DNA from: Kiritimatiellia bacterium
GTDB taxonomy: Bacteria; Verrucomicrobiota; Kiritimatiellia; CAIQIC01; Lenti-01
Direction: 5' to 3'
NCBI GenBank assembly: GCA_017527155.1
Contig: JAFXQI010000002.1
Coordinates: forward strand, 1 to 35,291
DNA: 35,291 nucleotides
The notes below the pieces were generated by a model that was not told the origin of the DNA, made no database searches, and saw only the letters and a program-made list of their open reading frames with translations. A program made the position numbers and the translations under genes. Every line of letters begins with the position of its first letter. Position 1 is the first letter of the stretch. Shown in pieces: positions 23,008-30,505 of the stretch.

Positions 23008-24152
23008 CCTTCAAACGATTCTGCCTCGACACCTTCTACGGGCCACCCCTCCTCTGGGCCCTCTCCGCCGGTGCCGTCCTCGCAGGTCTCGCCCTCTACA
23101 CCTTCACCGTCGCGCGGATTCTCCTCCTGGCCGTCGCCCTGCTCCTCCTCCTCTGCACCGTCCTCGGAATCGTCTCCTTCATCCGCTCCCTGCTCGCCAA
23201 AGCCTGGCTCCGCGCCACCCTCCAGTTGGTACTCGGACTCATCCTTGTCATCCTGAGCCTGCCCTGTGCCATGCATGCCCTCATCGTAGGGATATTCATC
23301 GATTTCGACCGCCAACCGCCGGAATCCGGATGGGTGGTCTCGGACGCCGTACCCGGCCTCCCCTTCACCGTCGAATACAAACCCGCCCATCCTTTCCTGG
23401 CCGAACACTACCGCCGGGTCGTCTTCCCCTCGGGCAAACACCTTGACATCCGCATGAATCCGGGCGGCCACCCCTATCTTTCCGTCTACGCCTTCGACGC
23501 CCCCGGCCACCTCTTTTGCCTCTCGGACGGGGCCGACCCACCCATCATCGTCGATGCGGCCGCCGAAACCGTTGTCTGCAAAAACGGCGCTTTTGGTTTT
23601 CCCGTGGCCTCCCGCCGCTTTCTCGGCGCTTTCGGCCCGGGTCCCATCTTCATACCGCCGAATCACCGCGCCCCCGATTTGCTCGCCGAAGCCCCTTGGC
23701 AACGCGCCGATTGTCCCGAAACTCTCCCCTTCGCCATCGAATACCGTCCCCCCCGCCCCTATTCCGTCGCCGCTTGGCGCGTCGTCTTTTCCACGGGTGA
23801 AACCGTCCCCCTCTTTATCAGCGACGGAGTCTCCTACGGCATCTACCAGCTCGCCTCCGGCGATTACTATCTCAAAGGCGAAGACGAAAAAAGGTTCTCC
23901 TACCGCTACCGCATCCGCCCCGCCGACCGCGCAATGGACCTCTACGGCGGCCCCTCTTCCGACGACACGGAATCCAAGCCCGCCTGGCTCGAAATCCCTC
24001 CGGACATCGTTAGCATCATAGATTCTTCCCCGAATGGCATCTTCTGCGAATGCAAGAGCTCGCCCGAAGCCATCGTCACCGATGTCGCCACCCCCGTCGG
24101 CGACACCCTCGACTCCCTCCGCCGCCTCGGCACCATCACCCCAAGGAACTGA
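23004..24152 (+). CDS. Membrane protein with large exposed domain (unknown)
   Basis: 382 aa from GTG 23004. Three hydrophobic segments (about 12-35, 37-58 and 65-93) are followed by a region of about 280 residues with two similar halves: each has a pattern PFxxEYxPxxPF-x-W-x-VVF-SGxx (GLPFTVEYKPAHPFLAEHYRRVVFPSGKHLDI; TLPFAIEYRPPRPYSVAAWRVVFSTGETVPLF), suggesting an internal duplication of a beta-rich domain. No family is recognised. It is fused by stop/start overlap to the SDR before it and is 3 bases before the acyltransferase, so all belong to one operon. Slightly more AT-rich and variable codon use than neighbours. Possibly envelope related. Confidence 0.7.
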   Translation: MTFKRFCLDTFYGPPLLWALSAGAVLAGLALYTFTVARILLLAVALLLLLCTVLGIVSFIRSLLAKAWLRATLQLVLGLILVILSLPCAMHALIVGIFIDFDRQPPESGWVVSDAVPGLPFTVEYKPAHPFLAEHYRRVVFPSGKHLDIRMNPGGHPYLSVYAFDAPGHLFCLSDGADPPIIVDAAAETVVCKNGAFGFPVASRRFLGAFGPGPIFIPPNHRAPDLLAEAPWQRADCPETLPFAIEYRPPRPYSVAAWRVVFSTGETVPLFISDGVSYGIYQLASGDYYLKGEDEKRFSYRYRIRPADRAMDLYGGPSSDDTESKPAWLEIPPDIVSIIDSSPNGIFCECKSSPEAIVTDVATPVGDTLDSLRRLGTITPRN

Positions 24153-24155
24153 CCC

Positions 24156-25094
24156 GTGAAATACCGCCCCAAACACGTCGCCGAATACATCTCCCTCCGA
24201 GCCCTTGCCGCCGTCCTCTCCCGCCTCCCCTACCGCGGCGCCCTCTTCCTCGCGTGGCTGCTCGCCCGCCTCGCGTACCCCTTCATCGGCCGCAAGCGCC
24301 GCGAAGCCGTCCGCCGCATCCGCCTCGTCATGGGCGAAACATACCCCCCGGAGGCCGCCCGCCGCGACGCCTGGCTCTCCTTCCGCAACACCGCCTTCAC
24401 CGCCGTCGAGATGATCTACCTTTCCCGTCACCCGACCCTCCCCGTCCCCGTCGGGATGGACGCCGCCCTCGCCAAATTCCGCGCCCATGCCGAGGCCCAT
24501 CCCGGACTCGGCGGCATCTTCGCCTGTCCCCACACCGGCAACTGGGAACTGGCGGGCATCGTCGCGCCCCAGTGCGGCGTCGACATGTTCACCATCACGC
24601 GCGACCAGAAGAACCCGCTCGTCAGCCGCTGGCTCCGGCAGCTGCGCCACGCCGGCGAACTCGAACTCCTCTTCAAGGGCGAACCCAACCTCCTCAGAAA
24701 AGTCCTTTCCAACCTCCGCAAGGGCAAATACCTGGCCATGATGCCCGACCTCCGCTCCAAGACCCCGGGCGTCCCGGTGCGCATTTTCGGCGGCGTGGCC
24801 AACACCTATCCGGGCCTCGGCGAATTCTCCGTGCAGGCCAAAGTCCCGGTCTTCCTGGCCATCATGCGCCGCGACGGCTGGACGCGCCACACCATGACCC
24901 TCCTCGGCCCCTGGACCCCGGACCCCGCCGCCGACAAGAAAGCCGAAGCCTCCCGCCTCCTCCAGCAAGTCATGGACGAAATCGACCGCACCGTCCGCGC
25001 CGCCCCCTCCCAATGGTTCTGGTACAACTCCCGCTGGCTCCTCGACCCGCTGCCCGAGGCCCGGACGACGCCCTCGCCCCCCTCCGCGGGCTGA
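24156..25094 (+). CDS. LpxL/HtrB-family lipid A-type acyltransferase
   Basis: 312 aa from GTG 24156, family length about 300. The motif CPHTGNWE has His126 and Glu131, the HX4E catalytic signature of late lipid A acyltransferases, followed by conserved stretches MFTITRDQKNPLVSRWL, MMPDLRSK-TPGVPVRIFGG and QWFWYNSRWLLDP. A short N-terminal hydrophobic part (about 22-45) places it at the inner membrane. The enzyme transfers acyl chains from acyl-ACP to lipid A precursor. hldD and kdsA 1-3 kb downstream fit an LPS theme. A peptidoglycan- or other lipid-acylating member of the same fold remains possible. Confidence 0.87.
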   Translation: MKYRPKHVAEYISLRALAAVLSRLPYRGALFLAWLLARLAYPFIGRKRREAVRRIRLVMGETYPPEAARRDAWLSFRNTAFTAVEMIYLSRHPTLPVPVGMDAALAKFRAHAEAHPGLGGIFACPHTGNWELAGIVAPQCGVDMFTITRDQKNPLVSRWLRQLRHAGELELLFKGEPNLLRKVLSNLRKGKYLAMMPDLRSKTPGVPVRIFGGVANTYPGLGEFSVQAKVPVFLAIMRRDGWTRHTMTLLGPWTPDPAADKKAEASRLLQQVMDEIDRTVRAAPSQWFWYNSRWLLDPLPEARTTPSPPSAG

Positions 25095-25184
25095 GGGTAC
25101 CACCCGCACGTTCCCGCCCCCAGTCCACGGGCTGGCGCGGTTCAAGAAACACGCCAAGCTGCCGCCAACCATGGACACTCCAAC

Positions 25185-25248
25185 GGACGCGCGGAAGCGC
25201 GTCCCTCCCCTGGAGGGCGCATCGGGAGGGTCGCGCTTCCGCGCGACC
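25185..25248. repeat. Paired inverted hairpins, family C (BIME-like)
   Basis: Left arm 25185-25209 (stem GGACGCGC/GCGCGTCC, loop GGAA, then CTCCC) and right arm 25224-25248, its reverse-complement type (stem with GGTCGCGC/GCGCGACC). The same pair occurs at 27939-28003 in opposite orientation, with the A-T and T-A forms swapped accordingly, so the element is directional. The GGAA loop is of the GNRA type. In the gap 25095-25429 (335 bases) this repeat is the only recognised item. Confidence 0.85.
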
Positions 25249-25429
25249 GGCGCATGGGAAGCTCCCTGCAAGACACCACAACCACCTTGTCTCCGCACCA
25301 CGCCATGCACCATGGGCGCACCATCTCGCGATATCAAGGAACGGATGGGCGCCGCGGTTGGGACTCGCGCGGGGCGGGATCGTTGGGTAGGATGGGGTTG
25401 GAACCTGGAGTGACGGAAGGAGACGGACC

Positions 25430-25942
25430 ATGATGCGGATCGTGCAAGGAGACATCACGGAGCTGGCGGTGGATGCCATCGTCAACGCGGCGAACGAGGC
25501 GATGCTGGGCGGCGGCGGCGTGGACGGGGCCATCCACCGGGCGGCGGGGAGGGAGCTTTTCGAGGCGTGTCTCGCGGTGCCGGAAGTGCGACCGGGGGTG
25601 CGCTGTCCGACGGGGGAGGCGCGGATCACGCCGGGGTTCCGGCTCCCGGCGGGCCGGGTGATCCACACCGTCGGTCCTGTGTGGCGCGGCGGGGGCCGCG
25701 GGGAAGCGGAACGGCTGGCGGCCTGCTACCGGAACTCCCTGGCGCTGGCGGCGGAGAACGGCTGCCGGAGCGTCGCGTTCCCGTGCATCTCGACGGGCGT
25801 GTACGGCTACCCCGCCGAAGCGGCGGCGGAGATCGCCGTGCGGGAGGCACGGACGTTCCTGGCGGCGCATCCGGACATGGAGGTGGTGTTCTGCTGCTTC
25901 TCGGCGCGGGACGCGGCGGTGTACGGGAAGCTGCTGGGCTGA
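25430..25942 (+). CDS. Macrodomain protein (ADP-ribose binding/hydrolase, MacroD-type)
   Basis: 170 aa, single domain. Shine-Dalgarno GGAAGGAGA and a double ATG; the first is taken. Signature [34 protein letters not shown]: Asp8, Asn19-Ala-Ala-Asn22 and the glycine loop 27-32 bind ADP-ribose, and STGVYGYP (121-128) contacts the distal ribose and phosphate. MacroD-type members hydrolyse O-acetyl-ADP-ribose and remove mono-ADP-ribose from proteins or nucleic acids. It stands alone. Its coding strand is clearly G-rich while flanking genes on the same strand are C-rich, a composition difference that may mark a more recent arrival. Confidence 0.92.
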   Translation: MMRIVQGDITELAVDAIVNAANEAMLGGGGVDGAIHRAAGRELFEACLAVPEVRPGVRCPTGEARITPGFRLPAGRVIHTVGPVWRGGGRGEAERLAACYRNSLALAAENGCRSVAFPCISTGVYGYPAEAAAEIAVREARTFLAAHPDMEVVFCCFSARDAAVYGKLLG

Positions 25943-25984
25943 CGGCGCCCACCGCCGCGCCGCGCCCTCCCCCGCACTCCGGGA

Positions 25985-26013
25985 TTGCCCCCGCCCCCCG
26001 CCGGTGCTAGGGT
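25985..26013 (+). promoter_or_regulatory. Probable hldD-kdsA promoter
   Basis: TTGCCC (25985-25990), 17 bases, TAGGGT (26008-26013). The leader of about 35 bases ends with CGAAAGGACGAA near the ATG. Confidence 0.55.
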
Positions 26014-26052
26014 GCCCCCGATTGCAAGCAACCCCCGAAAGGACGAATCCCC

Positions 26053-27048
26053 ATGGCGCAAGACAAAGGCATGATCGTGGTGACCGGCGCGGCCGGCTTC
26101 ATCGGCAGCAACCTGGTGGCGGAGCTGAACCGCCGCGGCGAAGAGAACATCCTGGTGGTGGACGAACTCGGCGCCGACGAGCACTGGAAGAACCTCCGCG
26201 GACTGCGCTTCGCCGACTACCTCCAGTCCGGCGAATTCCGCGAAGCCTTCAACACCGACGGCGCCTGCCCGCCCGTCCGCGCCGTCTACCACCTCGGCGC
26301 GTGCAGCAGCACCACCGAGACCGACGCCGACTACCTGGTCGACAACAACTTCCGCTACACCCAGGAACTCTGCGGCTTCTGCATCCGCACCGGCGCCCGC
26401 TTCGTCTACGCCTCCTCCGCCGCGACCTACGGCGACGGCGCCCAGGGCTACGCCGACGACCTCTCCCGCATCGACGAACTCCGCCCGCTGAACATGTACG
26501 GCATGAGCAAGCAGCTCTTCGACCTCTGGGCGCGCGGCCAGGGCCTGTTCGACCGCATCGCAGGCCTCAAGTACTTCAACGTCTACGGCCCGCACGAAGA
26601 CTTCAAGGGCGACATGCGCTCCGTGGTCCACAAAGCCTACGGCCAGGTCCTGGCGACCGGCCGCATCCGCCTCTTCAAATCCCACCGCGAAGGCTACGCC
26701 GACGGCGAGCAGCTGCGCGACTTCGTCTACGTCAAGGACGCCGTCGACATGACCCTCCACTGCGGCGGGCACCCCGAATGCTCCGGCCTCTTCAACTGCG
26801 GCACCGGCCGCGCCCGCAGCTGGAACGACCTCGCCAAGGCCGTCTTCGCCGCGATGGACCGCGAACCCAACATCGAATACATCGACATGCCCGAACACCT
26901 CCGCGCCAAGTACCAGTACTTCACCCAGGCCGACATGGCCCGCGCCCGCGCCGCCGGATACACGCGCGAATTCACGTCCCTCGAAGACGGCGTCCGCGAC
27001 TACATCCGGAACTACCTCGTCCCCTGCACCGACGGAGGCGTCCCGTGA
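26053..27048 (+). CDS. hldD: ADP-L-glycero-D-manno-heptose-6-epimerase
   Basis: 331 aa, family length about 310-330. It inverts C6 of ADP-D-glycero-D-manno-heptose to give the LPS core heptose donor. GAAGFIG (12-18) binds NADP+; Tyr149 and Lys153 (MYGMSK) with Ser121/122 (ASSAATYGDG) are the catalytic set; ADEHWKNL and QLRDFVYVKDAVDMTLHC are specific to HldD. AAAGGA lies 9 bases before the ATG. Stop overlaps the GTG of kdsA (GTGA), so the two LPS inner-core genes are coupled. Confidence 0.94.
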   Translation: MAQDKGMIVVTGAAGFIGSNLVAELNRRGEENILVVDELGADEHWKNLRGLRFADYLQSGEFREAFNTDGACPPVRAVYHLGACSSTTETDADYLVDNNFRYTQELCGFCIRTGARFVYASSAATYGDGAQGYADDLSRIDELRPLNMYGMSKQLFDLWARGQGLFDRIAGLKYFNVYGPHEDFKGDMRSVVHKAYGQVLATGRIRLFKSHREGYADGEQLRDFVYVKDAVDMTLHCGGHPECSGLFNCGTGRARSWNDLAKAVFAAMDREPNIEYIDMPEHLRAKYQYFTQADMARARAAGYTREFTSLEDGVRDYIRNYLVPCTDGGVP

Positions 27049-27920
27049 AAAAGCCCCCCGCCGCCCCCACCTTCCCGCCCCCCTTCCCGCCAACCAGGAC
27101 CCGCGCCGTCCGCGCCGGATCCGTCACCTTCGGCGGCGCCCGCCCCCACCTCGCCCTGATCGCCGGCCCCTGCGCCATGGAAGGCCGCGAAGCCGTCCTC
27201 GACCTCGCCGCCCGCCTCGCCGCCTTCGCCAAGAAAGAGAACGTCCCCCTCGTCTTCAAGGCCTCCTACGACAAGGCCAACCGCACCTCCGTCGGCTCCT
27301 ACCGCGGCCCCGGCCTCGCCCAAGGCCTCGAATGGCTGGCCGAAGTCAAGGCCACGTACCACCTCCCCGTCCTCGTCGACGTCCACGAACCGTCCCACGC
27401 CGCGCCCGCGGCCGAAGTCGCCGACATCCTCCAGCTGCCGGCCTTCCTGTGCCGGCAGACCGACCTCGTCGTCGCGCTCGGCGAAACCGGACGCGTCGTC
27501 AACATCAAGAAGGGCCAATTCCTCTCCCCCTGGGACATCCGGCACGTCATCGCGAAAGTCGAATCCACCGGCAACAAGAAGATCCTCCTCACCGAGCGCG
27601 GCGCGAGCTTCGGCTACGGCAACCTCGTCGCCGACATGCGTTCCCTGCTGATCATGCGCGAGACCGGCTATCCGGTTGTGTTCGACGCCACCCACAGCGT
27701 CCAGCTGCCGGGCGGCCGCACCGACGGCACGGGCGGCGACGGCCGCTGGGCCCCCTACCTCGCCCGCGCCGCCTGCGCGGTGGGCATCGACGGCCTGTTC
27801 CTGGAAGTCCACCCCAACCCGCCCGCCTCCAAATCCGACAAGGACAACGTCCTGGCCCTCTCCTCCCTCCCCGCCGTCTGGCGCCACTGCCGCGCCATCT
27901 CCGACCTCGTCGCCCGCTAG
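27045..27920 (+). CDS. kdsA: 3-deoxy-D-manno-octulosonate 8-phosphate synthase
   Basis: 291 aa from GTG 27045 with GGAGG upstream. It condenses arabinose 5-phosphate with phosphoenolpyruvate to make KDO-8-phosphate for the LPS core. Motifs: LIAGPCAMEG (39-48), FKASYDKANRTS, DVHEP, NIKKGQFLSPWD, TERGASFGYGNLVADMRSL and FDATHSVQLPGG. Cys43, where metal-independent E. coli KdsA has Asn, marks the metal-dependent class. The first 30 residues are a Pro-rich extension absent from usual KdsA; the start may lie later, but no better Shine-Dalgarno is seen. Repeats C and A array 3 follow the stop. Confidence 0.95.
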   Translation: MKKPPAAPTFPPPFPPTRTRAVRAGSVTFGGARPHLALIAGPCAMEGREAVLDLAARLAAFAKKENVPLVFKASYDKANRTSVGSYRGPGLAQGLEWLAEVKATYHLPVLVDVHEPSHAAPAAEVADILQLPAFLCRQTDLVVALGETGRVVNIKKGQFLSPWDIRHVIAKVESTGNKKILLTERGASFGYGNLVADMRSLLIMRETGYPVVFDATHSVQLPGGRTDGTGGDGRWAPYLARAACAVGIDGLFLEVHPNPPASKSDKDNVLALSSLPAVWRHCRAISDLVAR

Positions 27921-27938
27921 AAAGGTTCCCTGCCACAA

Positions 27939-28003
27939 GGTCGCGCGGAAGCGCGACCCTCCCCTTGCGCACTCCGCGGGGAGGGACGCGCTTCCGCGCG
28001 TCC
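27939..28003. repeat. Paired inverted hairpins, family C (second copy, reversed)
   Basis: Left arm 27939-27963 (GGTCGCGC/GCGCGACC around GGAA, then CTCCC) and right arm 27979-28003 (stem GGACGCGC/GCGCGTCC in reverse). It begins 18 bases after the kdsA stop and could act as a 3' end stabiliser or terminator. Compared with 25185-25248, it is the reverse complement, including the swap of A-T and T-A pairs and partly shared linker (TGCGC...CTCC). Confidence 0.85.
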
Positions 28004-28070
28004 GCAGGGATAATGGCCGGCGGGACAATGGATGGCGGCCACACGGTTCCGCAATCCGCTCCATCCCCGT

Positions 28071-28225
28071 TTTTCCAACCATTGGAAAAATATTTTCCAA
28101 TCATTGGAAAATGGCCGGAAATTTTTTCCAATCATTGGAAAAACGATGAAAATTTTTTCCAATCATTGGAAAACCCGGCCCGATTTTTCCAACCATTGGA
28201 AACTTTTTTTCCAATCATTGGAAAA
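28071..28225 (+). repeat. Palindrome array 3 (six units)
   Basis: Units at 28071-28089, 28093-28111, 28124-28142, 28155-28173, 28185-28203 and 28207-28225. Centre letters C, T, T, T, C, T; steps 22, 31, 31, 30, 22 bp. The array lies between the convergent kdsA and chromate transporter genes, so it is not a promoter-linked array here. Linkers before T units after a T end in GAAATTTTTT; linkers before C units contain a GC core and end in ATTTTT. Gap 27921-28244 holds only this array and the family C pair. Confidence 0.96.
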
Positions 28226-28244
28226 CAGTTCCGCCCGCCCCGCG

Positions 28245-28787
28245 TCATCCCATCGCCGCCAGCAGGAACCCGACGGGCACGGCCGCCGCCAAGCCCCATA
28301 CCGGCGTGAAGATGCGTTCCGCGAACAGCACCGTCCAGACCCCCGCCACCCCCCAGCGTACCGCCGTCGCCGCCCCGCCCAGCGGGGGCAGCGCGAGCGC
28401 CATGCGTACCGCCGTCGTGGCCAGCATCGCCACCAGCACCAGCATCACGCCCCGCATCGCCGCCCGCACCGCCGGGTGCTCCCGCCACCGCGCCACCGCG
28501 CCCCCCACCGCCACCAGGATCAGCATGCCCGGCAGGACCACCCCCGCCGTGGCCGCCGCCGCGCCCGCCAGCCCCGCCGTCCGGTAGCCCGCGAACGTCG
28601 CCAGGTTGACGGCCACCGGCCCCGGCGTCACCTCCGACAGCGCCAGCACCTGCATGAACCCGTCCGCATCCAGCCACCCGCGCGCCGCCATTTCTTCCTG
28701 CATCAGGGGAATCATGTTGTACCCGCCCCCGATGCAGAGAAGGCTGATCTTGAAAAACGTCCCGAACAGCGCCACCACCACGCTCAT
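28245..28787 (-). CDS. Chromate transporter, half-size subunit B
   Basis: 180 aa. One CHR domain with about six membrane segments: FKISLLCIGGGYNMIPLMQEEM and the ALSEVTPGPVAVNLATFAGYRTAG motif, as in ChrA. Full-length ChrA has two such domains in one chain; here they are two genes whose stop and start overlap (ATGA at 28784-28787). Such short-chain CHR pairs are a known arrangement and are thought to work as heterodimers that export chromate or another oxyanion. The gene ends 20 bases from palindrome array 3. Confidence 0.87.
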   Translation of the reverse strand: MSVVVALFGTFFKISLLCIGGGYNMIPLMQEEMAARGWLDADGFMQVLALSEVTPGPVAVNLATFAGYRTAGLAGAAAATAGVVLPGMLILVAVGGAVARWREHPAVRAAMRGVMLVLVAMLATTAVRMALALPPLGGAATAVRWGVAGVWTVLFAERIFTPVWGLAAAVPVGFLLAAMG

Positions 28788-29359
28788 GCCCCGCCCCCCT
28801 TCTTCCCGATCCCCTCCCATGCGGCCCCGCCCAGCGCCCCTCCCACCAGCCAGGCCCACAGCGGCACCTCCGTCCACAGCATCGCCACGGCCACCGCCGC
28901 CACCGCCGCCCCCCACGCCGCCGCCCGCTTCCACCCCCGCGGAACGTTCCGCCGCGCCAAATTGACCCCCGCCGACGCGATCAGCGCCACCACCCCGGTC
29001 TGCAAGCCCAGCAGCACCCGCCGGACCCACGCGTTTCCCGCCGGCACGCACCCGTACGCCGCCGCCACGCCCAGGATCAGCAGGAACGCCGGCATCGCCG
29101 CCATCGTTCCCGCCAGCACCGCCCCCGGCTTCCCCTTGAGCCGCCCCCCCGCCAGTACCGCGAAATTCACCAGGATCACCCCCGGCACCGACTGCGCCAG
29201 CGCGAACATCTCCGCCAGTTCCCCCTCCTCGAACCACCCCCGCCGCCCCGCCAGCTCCGCGGCGAACACCGGCAACGACGCCCAGCCGCCGCCGAACGCC
29301 CCCGCGCCGACCCGGAAAAAGCTCCAGGCCACCGCCCGGTATGTCACGATCCGTTCCAC
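28784..29359 (-). CDS. Chromate transporter, half-size subunit A
   Basis: 191 aa from GTG 29359. CHR domain with FFRVGAGAFGGGWASLPVFAAELA and ALAQSVPGVILVNFAVLAGGRLKG, the partner half of the following gene, and about six membrane segments. The start is uncertain: the GTG lies 6 bases after a good -10, so the mRNA may be leaderless, although an AAGGAAGGG overlaps the region. A later GTG (residue 6) is possible. Its coding strand is G-rich, because this part of the + strand is strongly C-rich. Confidence 0.83.
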   Translation of the reverse strand: MERIVTYRAVAWSFFRVGAGAFGGGWASLPVFAAELAGRRGWFEEGELAEMFALAQSVPGVILVNFAVLAGGRLKGKPGAVLAGTMAAMPAFLLILGVAAAYGCVPAGNAWVRRVLLGLQTGVVALIASAGVNLARRNVPRGWKRAAAWGAAVAAVAVAMLWTEVPLWAWLVGGALGGAAWEGIGKKGGGA

Positions 29360-29365
29360 CCCTTC

Positions 29366-29394
29366 CTTCTACCACACCCGTCCCCCCACGCCAA
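29366..29394 (-). promoter_or_regulatory. Probable promoter of the chromate transporter pair
   Basis: Minus strand: TTGGCG (29394-29389), 17 bases, TAGAAG (29371-29366), with TGG before the -10. It fits entirely in the 50 bases between the gspH-like stop and the chromate transporter start. Confidence 0.5.
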
Positions 29395-29409
29395 GCCAGG
29401 CCCCGCGGC

Positions 29410-30009
29410 TCACCCGTCCTGGACCTTCGCCTTGCCGGTGATGGGATCGACCGTGACCGACCGGCGGCGGCCTTCCCCGTCCGCCAGCGTCACCGTGTAC
29501 CCTTCGCAGCGGCCGCTCGGGTAGTAGCTGACGTAGAACAGCTCGTCGATTTCCCTGCCGCCCCGGAAGGACTCGAACGACACCGTGTCCTCCAGCTTGC
29601 GCAGCGCGAACGACGACACTTCCGCCCCGTCGCCGCCCTCCCCGCCCCCGTCCCCGAAGTCCGCCCCCGACATCACCGACCCCATCCCGCCGCCGCTCCC
29701 CCCGATTTCCCCGAAGAACGAGTCCTGCATCTTCCGCGGCCCCGACTGCTCCACCAGCTCCACCGTCCCCTTCCGCACGTCGAACAGCAGCGCCGTGTAC
29801 TCCTGGCCCAGCACCGCCTTCGACTGCGCGTTCCGGTGCATCGCCAGGACCATGCGCACGCTCGTGCGGAGCTTCGCCCCCCGGTAGGATTTCGCGAACG
29901 ACGGCAGCGCCACCGCCGACGCGATCCCGATGATCACCACCACCAGCAGGATCTCCACCAGCGTGAAGCCGCTCCGGCGGCGGCAGCCGGCGGCGGGCCG
30001 GCGGATCAC
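29410..30009 (-). CDS. Type II secretion pseudopilin, GspH-like
   Basis: 199 aa from GTG 30009, which overlaps the gspG stop (GTGA). Prepilin leader RRRSG^FTLVEILLVVVIIG with cleavage after Gly14, Glu at mature position 5 and a hydrophobic helix. The rest (about 40-199) is a globular minor pseudopilin with a long Gly-rich loop (GEIGGSGGGMGSVMSGADFGDGGGEGGDG). It would form the tip of the pseudopilus driven by a secretion ATPase not found in this window. Partner of the major pseudopilin just upstream. Confidence 0.8.
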   Translation of the reverse strand: MIRRPAAGCRRRSGFTLVEILLVVVIIGIASAVALPSFAKSYRGAKLRTSVRMVLAMHRNAQSKAVLGQEYTALLFDVRKGTVELVEQSGPRKMQDSFFGEIGGSGGGMGSVMSGADFGDGGGEGGDGAEVSSFALRKLEDTVSFESFRGGREIDELFYVSYYPSGRCEGYTVTLADGEGRRRSVTVDPITGKAKVQDG

Positions 30010-30407
30010 TTCACGTCGTCCTCGCCGCCGACCGAGCCGTCGGCGCCGCCGGAGACGATCTTGTACTGGTTGCCGCTCTTGGAGTAGTGGAACTCGTTGC
30101 CCCACGGATCCTTGAGGCCTTCCTCCTTGCGGATGTACGGCCCTTCCCAGCCCTTCGCGCTGCTGCTGATCAGCTCGCGCAGGCTGTCGGGGAGCTTGCC
30201 GACGTCCATTTCGTAGCGGTCCACGGCCGACTCCAGCTGCCGGATGCCCTGCGCCGCCGCGTTCTTGCGCGCCTTCTCCTGGGCGCCGGTGAGGTTCGGG
30301 ATCGCCACCGCCGCGAGAATGCCGATGATGACCACCACCAGCAGGATTTCCACCAGCGTGAAGCCCGCATCCCGCCGCTCTTCCTTCCGATTCCACTTGT
30401 CCGTCAT
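30006..30407 (-). CDS. gspG: Type II secretion major pseudopilin GspG
   Basis: 133 aa from ATG 30407 with AGAGG upstream; the mature protein is about 118 aa. Leader ERRDAG^FTLVEILLVVVIIGILAAVAIPNL with cleavage after Gly15 and Glu5 of the mature form. The C-terminal signature KDPWGNEFHYSKSGNQYKIVSGGADGSVGGEDD is the calcium-binding end of GspG. It polymerises into the pseudopilus that pushes exoproteins through the outer membrane. The other gsp genes are not in the window. It has its own promoter and is divergent from rpmB. Confidence 0.9.
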   Translation of the reverse strand: MTDKWNRKEERRDAGFTLVEILLVVVIIGILAAVAIPNLTGAQEKARKNAAAQGIRQLESAVDRYEMDVGKLPDSLRELISSSAKGWEGPYIRKEEGLKDPWGNEFHYSKSGNQYKIVSGGADGSVGGEDDVK

Positions 30408-30454
30408 GACGACCTCTTCTTTCCTTCCGGCACCCACCGCCGGCCATTTCCCGC

Positions 30455-30483
30455 ACCATACCACACCCTCCCGCCTCCCGCAA
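30455..30483 (-). promoter_or_regulatory. Promoter of gspG-gspH
   Basis: Minus strand: TTGCGG (30483-30478), 17 bases, TATGGT (30460-30455), extended by GTGTGG. The leader is about 45 bases. Confidence 0.6.
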
Positions 30484-30505
30484 TCCCCACATCGGGCCCC
30501 CGTTT

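Noticed and set aside
4982-28225. Palindrome arrays as a CRISPR array
   Set aside because: Units are palindromic with 19 bases and linkers of only 3-12 bases that are themselves similar; no cas gene is near.
4982-28225. Arrays as intrinsic terminators
   Set aside because: Stems are short and AT-rich, arrays lie upstream of serA and of the LysM operon as well as between convergent genes, and separate GC terminators exist (for example after fusA).
28245-29359. A frameshifted single chrA gene
   Set aside because: The two halves have separate starts and an ATGA overlap, and paired half-size CHR genes are a known arrangement.
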